64,000 bases of DNA from Oscillatoria sp. FACHB-1406 (GCF_014698145.1 NZ_JACJSM010000023.1:33163-97162), one strand, 5' to 3'. Positions 10,010 through 19,888 are shown, numbered from the stretch's first letter. The notes: a model not told the origin generated them from the sequence alone. Translations and numbers: made by a program.

Positions 10010-10035
10010 AATTACGAATTACGAACTACGAATTA
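10010..10035. repeat. Heptanucleotide tandem repeat (ATTACGA)n
   Basis: About four heptads (ATTACGA, ACTACGA) fill the gap between glcE and glcF and touch the glcE stop codon. The same heptad, on either strand, recurs at 19889-19916 and 49391-49493. Such short tandem repeats are typical of cyanobacterial genomes. Confidence 0.75.
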
Positions 10036-11355
10036 TTAATATCGTCCCGGACTCAATATATTTTTGGGGTCAAATTGCTGTTTGATTTTGTTCATTAACG
10101 TTAAAGCATTGCCGGTATATCCCCAAGGTTCGATTTGTTGTTTGAGGCGAGCGGGTGCTTCGAGAATCGTCAGAAATCCTTGTTTTTCTTGACAGAGTTG
10201 GCGTAATTGTTTGAGGGCTGGTAGGGGATTTTCGCCTTCGAGTTGCAAGCGTCCCAAACCGACACCGAGATGAAGGGCAGTTAAGGAACGCTGCTCGGAA
10301 ATGGAGTCGGCGCGATCGCAAAATTCCACAGCATCAGCAGGCGCTACCCCAATCTTACAAGTTACAGCGTCCGGCGAGGCAGGATTGCGAATCAGTTCTT
10401 GCAATCGCTCCCATAATGCAACCTCCTCCGCATCGCGATAATTCTGAGCTTGCAAGCTGCATTGCTTGCCGATTGCTTCGAGTTGGGCGCACTGTTCTCG
10501 GACGCTTTCGGGAATACTTTGGAAGCGAGCGACAATACTCAACCCTTCTTTCCAGCCCGAGGCGCGAGTTACCGCGCGAGACAGAACATCGGCTTGCACG
10601 GGCGCGAGGTTAGAGGCAATTAAAGTTTGGGCAACGCGGGCGATGTCGTCGCTATCTCCGCTTAAGACTAACGTGGCGGAATCGGGCGGGAGGGGGTAGG
10701 TGCGAAATGTCACTTGCGTGATGATGCCGAGACTGCCGTAGGAACCCGTAAAAAGCTTCATTAAGTCGTAACCGGCAACGTTTTTAACGACGCGCCCGCC
10801 CGCTTTAGCGATTTGTCCGTCAGCGCGGGCAAAACTCAGCCCTAAAATCGAGTCGCGCGCGCCGCCGTAGCGATGCCGCCAAGTGTCGGCTGTGGCGACT
10901 AAACCGCCAATGGTGGTGCTTTCCGGGGCGGTGGGATAGAGGGGGAGGAATTGACCGTGGCGGGCGAGGAGAGTTTGTAAGTCGGCGAGTTTGACTCCGG
11001 CTTCAACAGTGGCGGTGAGATCTCCGATCGCATATTCGATAATGCGATCGAGGCGTTGGGTGCTGAGGGCGAGGGCAACGGGCTGGGTGAGGAGTCCGCC
11101 CCAGTTGAGTTTGCTGCCGCTACCGCAGGGCAGTACCGGCCATGCGTGGCGATCGCACTGTTGTAAGATCTCGCTCAAATCCTCCCTCGTAGCAGGCGAG
11201 ACGAAATAGAGGGGAGGATCGGCTAACGTAGCGCTTTGGAGACGTTGTTGCCATTCCGATGCTAAAGCCGCCCGATCGGTCAGCTTAAAGTCCGGTCGTT
11301 CGAGGATCGTTGCAATTTTTTCGGGTTCCCAGTTTGACTTTCTACTCGTTCTCAT
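10036..11355 (-). CDS. glcE: Glycolate dehydrogenase FAD-binding subunit GlcE
   Basis: A 439-residue FAD-linked oxidase of the GlcD/GlcE family. The PCMH-type FAD-binding region is clear: VLPCGSGSKLNWGG, YPTAPESTTIGGLVATADT and GGRVVKNVAGYDLMKLFTGSYGSLG. The C-terminus ends with the usual PKNILSPGRY. The chain is shorter than GlcD and fits GlcE. Start ATG at 11355 is the first in frame. It is the promoter-proximal gene of the pair glcE-glcF; the reductase partner GlcD must be encoded elsewhere. Confidence 0.93.
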   Translation of the reverse strand: MRTSRKSNWEPEKIATILERPDFKLTDRAALASEWQQRLQSATLADPPLYFVSPATREDLSEILQQCDRHAWPVLPCGSGSKLNWGGLLTQPVALALSTQRLDRIIEYAIGDLTATVEAGVKLADLQTLLARHGQFLPLYPTAPESTTIGGLVATADTWRHRYGGARDSILGLSFARADGQIAKAGGRVVKNVAGYDLMKLFTGSYGSLGIITQVTFRTYPLPPDSATLVLSGDSDDIARVAQTLIASNLAPVQADVLSRAVTRASGWKEGLSIVARFQSIPESVREQCAQLEAIGKQCSLQAQNYRDAEEVALWERLQELIRNPASPDAVTCKIGVAPADAVEFCDRADSISEQRSLTALHLGVGLGRLQLEGENPLPALKQLRQLCQEKQGFLTILEAPARLKQQIEPWGYTGNALTLMNKIKQQFDPKNILSPGRY

Positions 11356-11734
11356 CTTGGATATTTAAAAACCAAATTGTTAGGATTGAAGCTCGAGTTT
11401 TTTTATCGATACAATAAAATCATCGCGCTAAAAAAAAGAATGACTTATTGTGAATTTTTACGGGTGCTATCGGGGGAACTCATTCTGTCTGCAAAGCGAG
11501 TCAATTTTAGCAGTCGATCGCAGTAGGCTTTGTTTATCCTACGTGAATTGCTTTGTTTTTGGCAATTTGTGAAAGTCCTTTATTCTGTTGCGATGCGGTC
11601 TGGATCGTCAATCATCTAGGTCTGCTCCAAGCCTTCAAACTTTAATAAAACTTAGTCATAGTGAGTCACGTGGAGTGTCTCGAACCCCGTTCGAGCGTTT
11701 CCTTTAATGACCTCCCCACTATATTCCCGAGCGT
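11356..11734. other. Intergenic region between divergent glcE and the GGDEF-EAL gene
   Basis: About 380 bases of AT-rich sequence that must hold the promoters of both divergent genes. I see no gene. A small inverted repeat (GTAGGC near 11524 with GTTTATCCTAC) and CGAACCCCGTTCG near 11681 are the only structures noted; neither can be assigned a function. Confidence 0.5.
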
Positions 11735-14341
11735 ATGGTAGATCTAGACCCCAAGCCAATCTCGAGCGCGACTGCACGCATTTCGGAGGAATCTTCACCC
11801 GAAGTTCCAGCAGCAAGTGCATTACCAAACCGCGTTTCCTATCCTTCCTTGCCGATGCCTCCAGAGCTAGCACTATCCTTAATCCTCGAAAATGCGGTCA
11901 GCACGATTCGGATGTTTTTAGAAGCAGATCGCGTTACCCTTCACGCAACAGGGGAAGATAAGCGCAGCCAAGTGATTGCCGAGTCAGTGGATAAAACCTA
12001 TCTTCCGTCCTTACTGGGTTTGTGTTTGTCGGTTGAGAATTGGCCTTGGCAGCGCGCGCCCGCAGGGATTCGCTTTGCGGTGCGCGGGCCGGAGGATTTG
12101 AGTGCTGAGGGGCCAGCACTAGATCCTTGCGATCCCGAGGGGCTTTCGACGATGGCAGTTCGTTATTCAGTTGCGCTCCCCATCCTGGTTGACGAGCGTT
12201 CTTGGGGACTAATGGTTGTCGATCGCAGCCAGCCGCGCCCGTATGAAGAACGAGAGGTACAATTACTGCAAGGTTGGGCAAAGCACTTAGCAATGACGAT
12301 CGCGCAAAACCAACGGCTCCAAAGCGCTCTCGAACAAGAAGAACATCACGCGATTATCGAGCGTATCAGCAGCATACTCAACACCGGTCAGACATTTTCG
12401 CAGCGCAAACAGGCGGCGATGGAGGAGATCGTTCGCGCGCTCAACTGCAACGGAGCGCGGTTATATATTCTCCCAGACCGGAGCGCTCGTTCGGCGGAAC
12501 TGTTTGTAACGGGCGACCAACCGAATATTCCATATCTGGAAGAAACGCCTTTCTGGCAAAGTCTATTGCTGGGGACCTCCTTGCCGACCAAAGCTCGACA
12601 ATGGGAAGTTCGTCCGCTACCGCAGGCTGAAGTCAGGGGTTCTTTGGCAGAGCGCGAAGATGCCCAGAACCCGGTTTGCGCAATTCCCGACCTCTACAGC
12701 GATTCCCGCATCTCCGCCTTAAAGGGAGCGTTCCAAACCACGCCGATTCGTTCGATCTTAATTGTTCCGTTGTGCTATTACCAGGGTTGCGTCGGCTGTC
12801 TGACGCTGTTTCGTCACAGCACTACGATGCAGGTCAGTTGGACGAAGCCCAGCGCTCCCGAGCGTCTCGCGCCGATTGAAGGGGAATCTGTTCCTACTTC
12901 CGAGCAAAAGAGTCAAAGCAGGGCGCGCGAATGGCGCTCTAGTGAAATTAATCTCGCTCGTTTGCTGGGGGCGCATTTGTATATGTCGGTGATGGAATGG
13001 CGCTTGCAGCGGACTATCGACCACCACAGCAATCACGATCGCTTGACGGGATTGGCAACGCGAATGTTATTCTGCGATCGCCTCTCCATTGCTCTGCGCA
13101 ACCTCCACTCGAATCCGAAATCGCTCATAGCGGTGTTTTTCCTGGATCTTGACAGCTTCAAGATGATTAACGATACCCTAGGACACGACGTTGGCGATCG
13201 CTTGCTTCAGTATGCAGCCAATCGTTTAGTCAGTTGCCTGCGTAGTGGCGATTTGGTAGCGCGTTGGGGCGGCGATGAATTTACGATCTTATTGCAGGAC
13301 ATTCAGAGCGCAGAAAAAGCCTCCGCTACAGCCTTGAAATTGCTAGCTGCCTTAAGCGTTCCGTTTCCCTTCAACGGTCAAAATCTTTACATTAAAGCAA
13401 GTTTGGGCATTGCCTTAGCTCCCTTTCACGGCGAAGATGCCGATACCCTACTCCGTCACGCCGATGCAGCCCTCTACCGCGCCAAACAAAAGGGTCGCAA
13501 TACTTACCAACTCTATCACCCCGCGATCGGCATTCACGTCAAGCAACGATTGCAACTCGAACACAATCTCTATCTCGCCCTCGAACGTCAAGAGTTTGAG
13601 TTGTACTACCAACCGCAAATTTCCCTCTCCACGGGTAAAATATCGGGAATGGAAGCGCTACTGCGTTGGTCTTCTCCCGAACTCGGACAGGTATCGCCGA
13701 ATCAGTTTATTCCTTTAGCTGAAGAGACGGGCTTGATTTCTTTAATCGGCGAGTGGGCGTTGCAAGCGGCTTGTATGCAGAGTAAAGCCTGGAAAACGTT
13801 GAATTTACCGCCGGTGCAAATCGCCGTCAACTTATCGGCGCGACAATTTCAGGACAAGCGCTTGCTCGGAATCGTGACGCGCATCCTAGAAGAAACGGGA
13901 ATGATACCCCATTACTTGGAGTTAGAAATTACTGAAAGTATTGCGATGCAGGATGTTGAATTTACCAATTCAGTCTTGAGAAGTTTGCGGCAATTAGGGA
14001 TTAAAATTGCGCTGGACGATTTTGGGACGGGTCACTCTTCTTTAGGGACGTTGAAATTGTTCCCCTTGGATTCCTTGAAAATCGATCGCTCCTTCGTGCG
14101 AGACTTGACGGAAGATTCTCGCGATGCGGCGATTATCAACGCGATTGTTGCTTTAGGACGCGGTTTGGGGTTAAGCGCGATCGCTGAAGGCGTGGAGACA
14201 GAGGCACAGTTGGAATTCCTGCGGGAAGTCGGCTGCGATATCGCTCAAGGTTACTTATTAAGTTATCCTTTAGCAGCAGACGCAGCCACCCAGTTTTTGA
14301 GAGAGTATCCCGTCGGAGGTCTTTCCCGCACTGATAAGTAG
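11735..14341 (+). CDS. GAF-GGDEF-EAL cyclic di-GMP signalling protein
   Basis: An 868-residue cytosolic protein for c-di-GMP turnover. The N-terminal about 420 residues form two GAF-like sensor regions (one ends at PILVDERSWGLMVVDRSQ, the second includes RSILIVPLCYYQGCVG). A GGDEF domain follows with an intact RWGGDEF near residue 510, so cyclase activity is possible. The EAL domain has MEALLRW near 638, DDFGTGHSSL near 762 and EGVETEAQL, so phosphodiesterase activity is also possible. No membrane segment. The ligand of the GAF regions is unknown; phytochrome-type cysteine attachment is not evident. Confidence 0.94.
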   Translation: MVDLDPKPISSATARISEESSPEVPAASALPNRVSYPSLPMPPELALSLILENAVSTIRMFLEADRVTLHATGEDKRSQVIAESVDKTYLPSLLGLCLSVENWPWQRAPAGIRFAVRGPEDLSAEGPALDPCDPEGLSTMAVRYSVALPILVDERSWGLMVVDRSQPRPYEEREVQLLQGWAKHLAMTIAQNQRLQSALEQEEHHAIIERISSILNTGQTFSQRKQAAMEEIVRALNCNGARLYILPDRSARSAELFVTGDQPNIPYLEETPFWQSLLLGTSLPTKARQWEVRPLPQAEVRGSLAEREDAQNPVCAIPDLYSDSRISALKGAFQTTPIRSILIVPLCYYQGCVGCLTLFRHSTTMQVSWTKPSAPERLAPIEGESVPTSEQKSQSRAREWRSSEINLARLLGAHLYMSVMEWRLQRTIDHHSNHDRLTGLATRMLFCDRLSIALRNLHSNPKSLIAVFFLDLDSFKMINDTLGHDVGDRLLQYAANRLVSCLRSGDLVARWGGDEFTILLQDIQSAEKASATALKLLAALSVPFPFNGQNLYIKASLGIALAPFHGEDADTLLRHADAALYRAKQKGRNTYQLYHPAIGIHVKQRLQLEHNLYLALERQEFELYYQPQISLSTGKISGMEALLRWSSPELGQVSPNQFIPLAEETGLISLIGEWALQAACMQSKAWKTLNLPPVQIAVNLSARQFQDKRLLGIVTRILEETGMIPHYLELEITESIAMQDVEFTNSVLRSLRQLGIKIALDDFGTGHSSLGTLKLFPLDSLKIDRSFVRDLTEDSRDAAIINAIVALGRGLGLSAIAEGVETEAQLEFLREVGCDIAQGYLLSYPLAADAATQFLREYPVGGLSRTDK

Positions 14342-14372
14342 GGGGGCATCAAAAAAGTTAACAAGACCTGTA

Positions 14373-14431
14373 GGGGCGGGTTTAGCTGAAACTGTTGTTA
14401 TGAGAGCGATCTAGAACTCAAAACCCGCCCT
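14373..14431. repeat. Inverted-repeat element GGGCGGGTTT / AAACCCGCCC
   Basis: A perfect 10-bp inverted repeat (14374-14383 with 14421-14430) around a 37-base loop, just after the GGDEF-EAL gene. A related element with GGGCAGGTTTA arms lies at 25427-25485, so this is probably one member of a dispersed family. It may also act as a terminator. Confidence 0.6.
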
Positions 14432-14488
14432 CCCCGCATTCTATTTAATTACAACCGCCTACTTATACCGCCAAAGTGAGGATAAAAA

Positions 14489-14743
14489 ATGAGCGCAATC
14501 GCAATTACCGTCAAACTCTTTGCTGCCTATCAAGAAGCTTACCAAGCTTCCGAATTAATGCTACAACTTCCCTCTCAATCCCCCGTTTCCGAAGTTTTAG
14601 AGCGATTCATTACCGAACATCCGGAACTCGAACGCTGGCGAAGTTTAACCCGCTTTGGGATTAATTATCAGTTTGTAGAAGCCGATACGTTCTTACAAGA
14701 CGGCGATGAAGTCGTTTTAATTCCTCCGACGAGCGGCGGATAA
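14489..14743 (+). CDS. moaD: Molybdopterin synthase sulfur carrier subunit MoaD
   Basis: An 84-residue ubiquitin-fold protein that carries the thiocarboxylate sulfur used by MoaE to make molybdopterin. It ends in the required Gly-Gly (PPTSGG) and has the family core DGDEVVLIPP. A GTGAGGA sequence lies just upstream of the ATG. moaC is 36 kb away at 50907. The sugar permease follows 44 bases downstream, but a functional link is not expected. Confidence 0.92.
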   Translation: MSAIAITVKLFAAYQEAYQASELMLQLPSQSPVSEVLERFITEHPELERWRSLTRFGINYQFVEADTFLQDGDEVVLIPPTSGG

Positions 14744-14787
14744 GGAATAATTAACCATTAAACCCCCTGATAATCAAGGCTCTTCAG

Positions 14788-15687
14788 ATGCTTCGCAGAT
14801 CCTTAAAAGATCGCCCCTCCCATCCCATTAACTTCACGCCCTACCTCTTTTTGCTCCCAGCTTTGGCGATTCTGGGACTGACGGTATTTTTGCCCGCCCT
14901 GCAAGCGTTTTTCTTGAGTCTGACTCGTTACGACGCGATCGCAGCCCCCCAATGGATCGGCTTCAAAAACTTTCAGCGCTTATTAACGGATGAAGTTTTT
15001 TGGAAAACCGCGAGCAACACGCTTTTGTACTTAATCGTTGTTGTTCCGGCTTTAGTGTTTGCGCCCTTGGGTTTAGCAATTTTGGTTAATCGCAAGCTGC
15101 GCGGAATTCATTGGTTTCGTCTTTCTTTCTATACGCCTGTTGTTATTTCAATGGTAGTGGCGGGGATCGCCTGGAAAGCGATTTATGCCTCTAATGGGTT
15201 GCTCAATCAATTTTTAAAAACCGTCGGGATGCAAGATGGAATTCCTTGGTTAACCAGTCCTAAGTGGGCGCTCTGGAGTGTGATGTTAGTGACAATCTGG
15301 AAAGGCTTAGGATATTACATGGTTATTTATTTGGCGGGGTTGCAATCGATTTCACCCGAACTCTACGAAGCAGCCGCTTTGGATGGTTCGGAGAGTTGGC
15401 GCAAGCATTGGGATATTACCTTACCCTTAATGAAACCCTACTTGATTTTAGTTGCTGTCATCTCAGCCATTTCGGCGACTAAAGTTTTTGAGGAAATTTA
15501 TATTATGACTCAAGGTGGCCCTAGAAATAGCTCTAAAACAGTTGTTTATTATTTGTACGAGCAGGCTTTTAAAAATTTAGAAATTGGATATGCTTGTGCG
15601 GTGGGGTTAGTGTTATTTATGATAATTTTTGTTCTTTCAATTATGAATTTATTGCTCTCTAAAGAGAGAGGATTTTATAATCGATAA
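14788..15687 (+). CDS. Carbohydrate ABC transporter permease (CUT1, MalF/UgpA type)
   Basis: A 299-residue inner-membrane permease with six predicted membrane helices. The coupling EAA loop is complete (EAAALDGSESWRKHWDITLP). The central MTQGGPRNSSKT stretch is typical of UgpA/LacF-like sugar permeases. No sugar-binding protein or ATPase is adjacent; a MalG-type permease that could be its partner is at 56831-57661, on the other strand. Substrate unknown; an osmolyte sugar such as glucosylglycerol is only a possibility from the family. Confidence 0.9.
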   Translation: MLRRSLKDRPSHPINFTPYLFLLPALAILGLTVFLPALQAFFLSLTRYDAIAAPQWIGFKNFQRLLTDEVFWKTASNTLLYLIVVVPALVFAPLGLAILVNRKLRGIHWFRLSFYTPVVISMVVAGIAWKAIYASNGLLNQFLKTVGMQDGIPWLTSPKWALWSVMLVTIWKGLGYYMVIYLAGLQSISPELYEAAALDGSESWRKHWDITLPLMKPYLILVAVISAISATKVFEEIYIMTQGGPRNSSKTVVYYLYEQAFKNLEIGYACAVGLVLFMIIFVLSIMNLLLSKERGFYNR

Positions 15688-15706
15688 CGGAATTTAAAAT
15701 CACCAA

Positions 15707-16519
15707 TTATCTCATTCTTTTCGCACTGCGGGTGCGTAAATATTCAGCAAGAATGGCAACACCAGCAGAAGCAAAAATTAATAATACGCTGAGGGCATTA
15801 ATATCCGGTTTTACGCCAGTCCGAATGCGACTAAAAATTTCCATCGGTAGCGTTGTCGAACCCGTTCCGGCAGTGAAACTCGCGATTAAAAAGTCATCCA
15901 TGCTCAAGACGAAAGCGAGTAAACATCCCGCTAAAATGGCGGGGGCGAGTTCTGGAAGCAGCACTTGAATGAAAGCTTGGGTCGGAGTCGCACCGAGATC
16001 GAGGGCGGCTTCTTCAAGGTAAGGATCGAGTTGGGAGATGCGCGAGGAGACGACGAGGGCGACGTAGGCGAGGCAGAAGACGACGTGGGCGGCGACAATC
16101 GTTCCCAGGCTGAGAGGAACGTTAACGACGGCGAGAAAGACGAGGGTAGCCACGGCGATCGCGATATCGGGTACGATCAGCGGTAAGTAGGCAATCCCGC
16201 GATATAACCCTTTTCCGGGGAAGCGATAGCGGGCTAATCCCACCGCCATCATCGTCCCCAATACGGCCGCGATCGCCACAGCACAAAGCGCAACGACTAA
16301 ACTATTTTGGAGCGATCGCAAAATTCGCCCGTCCGCAAACAACTTCACGTACCACTTCAGCGTAAACCCCTGCCAGCCCGCACTGTATGGCGACTGATTG
16401 AAACTATAGAACCCCAGCACAAAAATTGGCAGGTACATATAGAAAAACATCAGCAGCGAAAAGATTGCCAGCCAAGAGAATTTTAAACTACGGTTCGTTG
16501 TTTGCGCTTCGCTATCCAC
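15707..16519 (-). CDS. potC: Spermidine/putrescine ABC transporter permease PotC-like
   Basis: A 270-residue permease with six membrane segments and the coupling motif EEAALDLGATPTQAFIQVLLP. The segments SMDDFLIASFTAG and TTLPMEIFSRIRTGV are characteristic of PotC. The frame starts at a GTG. potA (18755-19888) is close by but on the other strand, with mrdA between; potB and potD are absent. Rearrangement has probably broken an ancestral pot operon. Polyamine specificity is inferred from the family only. Confidence 0.88.
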   Translation of the reverse strand: MDSEAQTTNRSLKFSWLAIFSLLMFFYMYLPIFVLGFYSFNQSPYSAGWQGFTLKWYVKLFADGRILRSLQNSLVVALCAVAIAAVLGTMMAVGLARYRFPGKGLYRGIAYLPLIVPDIAIAVATLVFLAVVNVPLSLGTIVAAHVVFCLAYVALVVSSRISQLDPYLEEAALDLGATPTQAFIQVLLPELAPAILAGCLLAFVLSMDDFLIASFTAGTGSTTLPMEIFSRIRTGVKPDINALSVLLIFASAGVAILAEYLRTRSAKRMR

Positions 16520-16552
16520 GGGTTCGCTGCCTAATAAATTGACACGAATAAT

Positions 16553-16803
16553 TAACGGCTCATTATCAATTGTCCATTATCCATTAATCAATGGTCATTC
16601 ATTATCCATTATCAATTGTCCATTATCGAATGGCACTGACTTAAGGCTGGTGGGCGCTGCCCACCCTACGAAATTATCTGTAGAGACGTTGCAAGTCAAC
16701 GTCTCTACAGGCGATTTTTCAACTCTTATTTCAGTGCCATTGGTCGATTATCCATTAATCAACGGTCATTCATTATCCATTATCAATTATCCATTATCCA
16801 TTA
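16553..16803. repeat. AT-rich direct repeats flanking a small palindromic insert
   Basis: The stretch ATTATCCATTAATCAAYGG followed by TCATTCATTATCCATTATC occurs at about 16577-16628 and again at about 16747-16800. The element at 16629-16741 separates the two. The same AT-rich family occurs at 8487-8640, 54641-54690 and 54883-54910. No gene is present in this 285-base gap. Confidence 0.75.
16629..16741. mobile_element. MITE-like element with AATGGCACTGA terminal inverted repeats
   Basis: A 113-bp element bounded by AATGGCACTGACTTAAG and its inverse CTTATTTCAGTGCCATT (15 of 17 positions match). Inside are the palindromes GGTGGGCGCTGCCCACC and TAGAGACGTTG/CAACGTCTCTA. A diverged second copy occurs at about 35273-35388 with the same internal order. 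It has no coding capacity, so any mobility would need a transposase in trans. Mobility is inferred from the structure. Confidence 0.7.
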
Positions 16804-16804
16804 A

Positions 16805-18661
16805 TTAACGGTCGTTATCTACGCCACTCGCCTCCGCCTGCCCTACTTTTTCTGGCTTAGTCTCCTCCGGTTTTATGCCTGCCTTATCCTGCAAATACGA
16901 CTGAATAACTTTCGCGACAATCGGGCCGGCTGTTTTGCCACCGCCGCCGCCGGAATGTTCCACAAACGCCACGACGACAATCTCCGGTTTATCGTAAGGG
17001 GCATAGCCGCCAAACCAAGCATGAGTCGGTCCCGGAGGTGCTTCTGCGGTTCCGCTTTTCCCTGCCATCGGCACGTAATTGAGGGCAGCAGCCGTTCCCG
17101 AGGTTACGACCGATCGCAACCCATTGCGGATGGTTTCGAGGGTTGTGGGTTTCAAATTTAGGGGTTTGCGCCACTCTTGGGCATCGCGATTATCTTCTAA
17201 GAGGTGGGGCTTGACGCGATCGCCGCCATTGGCGATAACCGAGAACATAACCGCAATTTGCAGGGGAGTTGCCTGAGTAAATCCTTGACCGATAGACATA
17301 TTAATGGTATCGCCGACCGCCCACTTATCGTTATAGTTCTTTTGCTTCCACTCCTCATCGGCGATTAACCCCTTGGACTCGCCGCTCAAATCGATCCCCG
17401 TTTTCTCCCCGAAACCGTAACGCCGCGACCAATCGATTAACGTCGGCCCGCCCACGCCCCGCCCAATTTGACCGAAGAAGGTGTTGCTACTCATTGCTAA
17501 AGCGCGCACGAAACCAATCGTCCCAAACCCGGCCTTATTCCATTCCCCAAACGCCGTTCCCCCCACGTTGAGATAAGCAAAAGTGTTGAGATAAGTATCG
17601 GGAGAAAACTTACCCGACTCCATTCCTGCTGTCGCTGTCACGACTTTAAACGTTGAAGCGGGCGGAAAACCTCGCATGGTTCGATTGACGAAGGGATTCC
17701 CTTCCCCTTGTAACTCTTTCCAGGTTTGCGGCGTAATCCGACCCGAGAAGATATTCGGGTCGAAGGTGGGATAGCTCACCATAGCCAGCACTGCGCCATT
17801 ATTAGGGTTGAGGGCAACCACTGCCCCCTTGCGGGAACCGAGGGCAGATTCAGCCGCTTTTTGCAAGTTGGCATCGAGGGTGATGGTGACATCCTGTCCG
17901 GCTTTTGATTCTTTCTGCCCCAGAACGCGCACGACTTTACCCTGACCGTTGACCTCTACTTGCTGACCGCCCCATTCACCGCGCAGCAAGGGTTCTAAGC
18001 TTTCTTCCACGCCCATTTTGCCGACAATATCGCCTAAACGATAACCTTCCTTGCGGCGTTCCTTAAATTCTTCAGCATTTAACTCGCCCGTATAGCCGAG
18101 GACGTGCGCTCCTAAACCCTTGAGAGGGTAAGCCCGAACGTGCTCGATATCGACCGTTACCCCATCGAGTTCTTGGCTGTATTCTTCGAGCGCAGTGATT
18201 TTTTCGACATCCAGCCCTCGGGCAATGCGGACTAGGGTCACTGAGTTATTACCCGCAGCGGCAACCTTTTCTCGAATTTCTGCTTCGGGAATGTCTAAAA
18301 TTTGTGAAAGACGCTTTACGGTTTGCGGCCAGGTGGGTTTGCTTTGGGCTAGAGGCCAGACGAAGGCAGAGTGAGACAGGCTGCTATTGGCGAGAACTCT
18401 GCCTTTGCGATCGAAAATGGTACCGCGCACGGGATGTCGCGGAATGAGGCGGATGCGATTGTTCTCTGCGAGTTCGCGATTGTGTTGACCTTCGATCGCT
18501 TGCAGATAGGTCAAACGAGAACCAATTCCACCGAGGAGCAGCAAGCTAATAACGGTCATAATGAATATAGACCGAGGAACGCTGCCGACGGTACGTTGAG
18601 TGCCTTTACGTTCGGCTTTAGAGATCGGATTGACAGTGTTAAGCGGACTGACTTGCGTCAT
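16805..18661 (-). CDS. mrdA: Penicillin-binding protein 2 (peptidoglycan transpeptidase)
   Basis: A 618-residue class B PBP that cross-links peptidoglycan during cell elongation. One N-terminal membrane anchor (SIFIMTVISLLLLGGIG) follows a short cytosolic tail. The dimerisation domain contains HPVRGTIFDRKGRVLA. The transpeptidase motifs are all present: PASTFK (catalytic serine), SSN in AMSSNTFF, and KSGTAE. The C-terminal tail is charged and low in complexity. It stands alone between the divergent potC and potA; usual elongation partners (rodA, mreBCD) are not visible. Confidence 0.95.
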   Translation of the reverse strand: MTQVSPLNTVNPISKAERKGTQRTVGSVPRSIFIMTVISLLLLGGIGSRLTYLQAIEGQHNRELAENNRIRLIPRHPVRGTIFDRKGRVLANSSLSHSAFVWPLAQSKPTWPQTVKRLSQILDIPEAEIREKVAAAGNNSVTLVRIARGLDVEKITALEEYSQELDGVTVDIEHVRAYPLKGLGAHVLGYTGELNAEEFKERRKEGYRLGDIVGKMGVEESLEPLLRGEWGGQQVEVNGQGKVVRVLGQKESKAGQDVTITLDANLQKAAESALGSRKGAVVALNPNNGAVLAMVSYPTFDPNIFSGRITPQTWKELQGEGNPFVNRTMRGFPPASTFKVVTATAGMESGKFSPDTYLNTFAYLNVGGTAFGEWNKAGFGTIGFVRALAMSSNTFFGQIGRGVGGPTLIDWSRRYGFGEKTGIDLSGESKGLIADEEWKQKNYNDKWAVGDTINMSIGQGFTQATPLQIAVMFSVIANGGDRVKPHLLEDNRDAQEWRKPLNLKPTTLETIRNGLRSVVTSGTAAALNYVPMAGKSGTAEAPPGPTHAWFGGYAPYDKPEIVVVAFVEHSGGGGGKTAGPIVAKVIQSYLQDKAGIKPEETKPEKVGQAEASGVDNDR

Positions 18662-18754
18662 GGTGATGAGTCAATGGGGCATTAGCCAATAAAATAACAA
18701 ATAACTTGCGGAAATATTTTAACAATCTCGAGAATTTATACTACCTATCTCCCT

Positions 18755-19888
18755 ATGGCTCAAACGTTTATTCCGGAAAATAATAGGGTTGAGGCAATAT
18801 CTCCCGCCTTAGATGTGGAACTGCGTCAGTTTTATAAGGTATTTGATGGCGAACCAGCGGTTAAGGGGGTAAGCCTTGAGGTTCGCAAGGGCGAGTTCTT
18901 CAGCATTCTGGGGCCGTCGGGCTGCGGGAAAACGACAATTCTGCGCGCGATCGCGGGTTTTGAGGTTCCGTCTTCCGGCGAAGTTTTCATCCAAGGCGAA
19001 CTGATGAACCGGGTTCCGCCCTACCGCCGTCCGGTGAATACGGTTTTTCAAAGTTACGCCCTCTTCAACCATCTGACAGTAGCGCAAAATATTGCTTTCG
19101 GCCTGAAGATTCAGAAGTTGCCGAAAACGGAGATTGAAACGCGGGTCGCCGAGGCGCTGGCGGGGGTGAGAATGGAAACTTTTGCCCATCGTTACCCGAA
19201 CCAGCTTTCGGGCGGACAGCGCCAGCGAGTGGCGCTGGCGAGGGCGCTAGTGAATCGTCCGGCAGTGGTGCTGCTCGATGAGCCACTCGGAGCGCTAGAT
19301 TTGAAGTTACGCAAGGAAATGCAGGTGGAGTTAAGCCGTTTGCATCGAGAGTTAGGTTTGACGTTTGTGATGGTGACGCACGACCAAGAAGAGGCCCTGT
19401 CGCTATCGGATCGCATCGCCGTCCTGCGCGCCGGGAAAATCGAGCAAGTCGGTACGCCGAGCGAAATCTACGAACGTCCTCGCACTGCCTTTGTAGCGGA
19501 TTTTATCGGCGATACGAATTTATTTAAGGGCGAACTCAATACACAAGACAGTAATATTGTCAAGCTTGTGACCCAGACTGGGCTTGCGATCGCGGTACAA
19601 TCTCCCTCAGTACCGCCCGCAAACACGATTGCTGTTAGCATCCGCCCCGAAAAAATCAACCTTAGTTCGCAGCCACCAGCAAGCGCCGATAACTGCTTTC
19701 AAGGACGCTTGCAGCACGCCATGTACCTCGGAACGCGCGTTCAGTGCGTTGTCGCCCTCGAAAGTGGCGAAACCTTAATCGTCATGCAACCTAACCCCGC
19801 TCCCGACCTCCCCGAACTCGACGCACCCGTTTACGCTTCCTGGTCGGCGAAAGATTGCTTAGCTCTAGAAATGAATGATGAAGGGTAA
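18755..19888 (+). CDS. potA: Spermidine/putrescine ABC transporter ATP-binding protein PotA
   Basis: A 377-residue ABC ATPase. Walker [10 protein letters not shown] is at about 53-61, the signature LSGGQRQ at 151-157 and Walker B VVLLDEP at 171-177, followed by the H-loop [10 protein letters not shown]. The C-terminal TOBE-like regulatory domain (from about residue 240; [10 protein letters not shown]) matches PotA-type importers. Its promoter must lie in the 93-base gap to the divergent mrdA gene. The permease potC is nearby on the other strand. Polyamine specificity is by family and context; an iron-type (FbpC) reading is less likely. Confidence 0.9.
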   Translation: MAQTFIPENNRVEAISPALDVELRQFYKVFDGEPAVKGVSLEVRKGEFFSILGPSGCGKTTILRAIAGFEVPSSGEVFIQGELMNRVPPYRRPVNTVFQSYALFNHLTVAQNIAFGLKIQKLPKTEIETRVAEALAGVRMETFAHRYPNQLSGGQRQRVALARALVNRPAVVLLDEPLGALDLKLRKEMQVELSRLHRELGLTFVMVTHDQEEALSLSDRIAVLRAGKIEQVGTPSEIYERPRTAFVADFIGDTNLFKGELNTQDSNIVKLVTQTGLAIAVQSPSVPPANTIAVSIRPEKINLSSQPPASADNCFQGRLQHAMYLGTRVQCVVALESGETLIVMQPNPAPDLPELDAPVYASWSAKDCLALEMNDEG

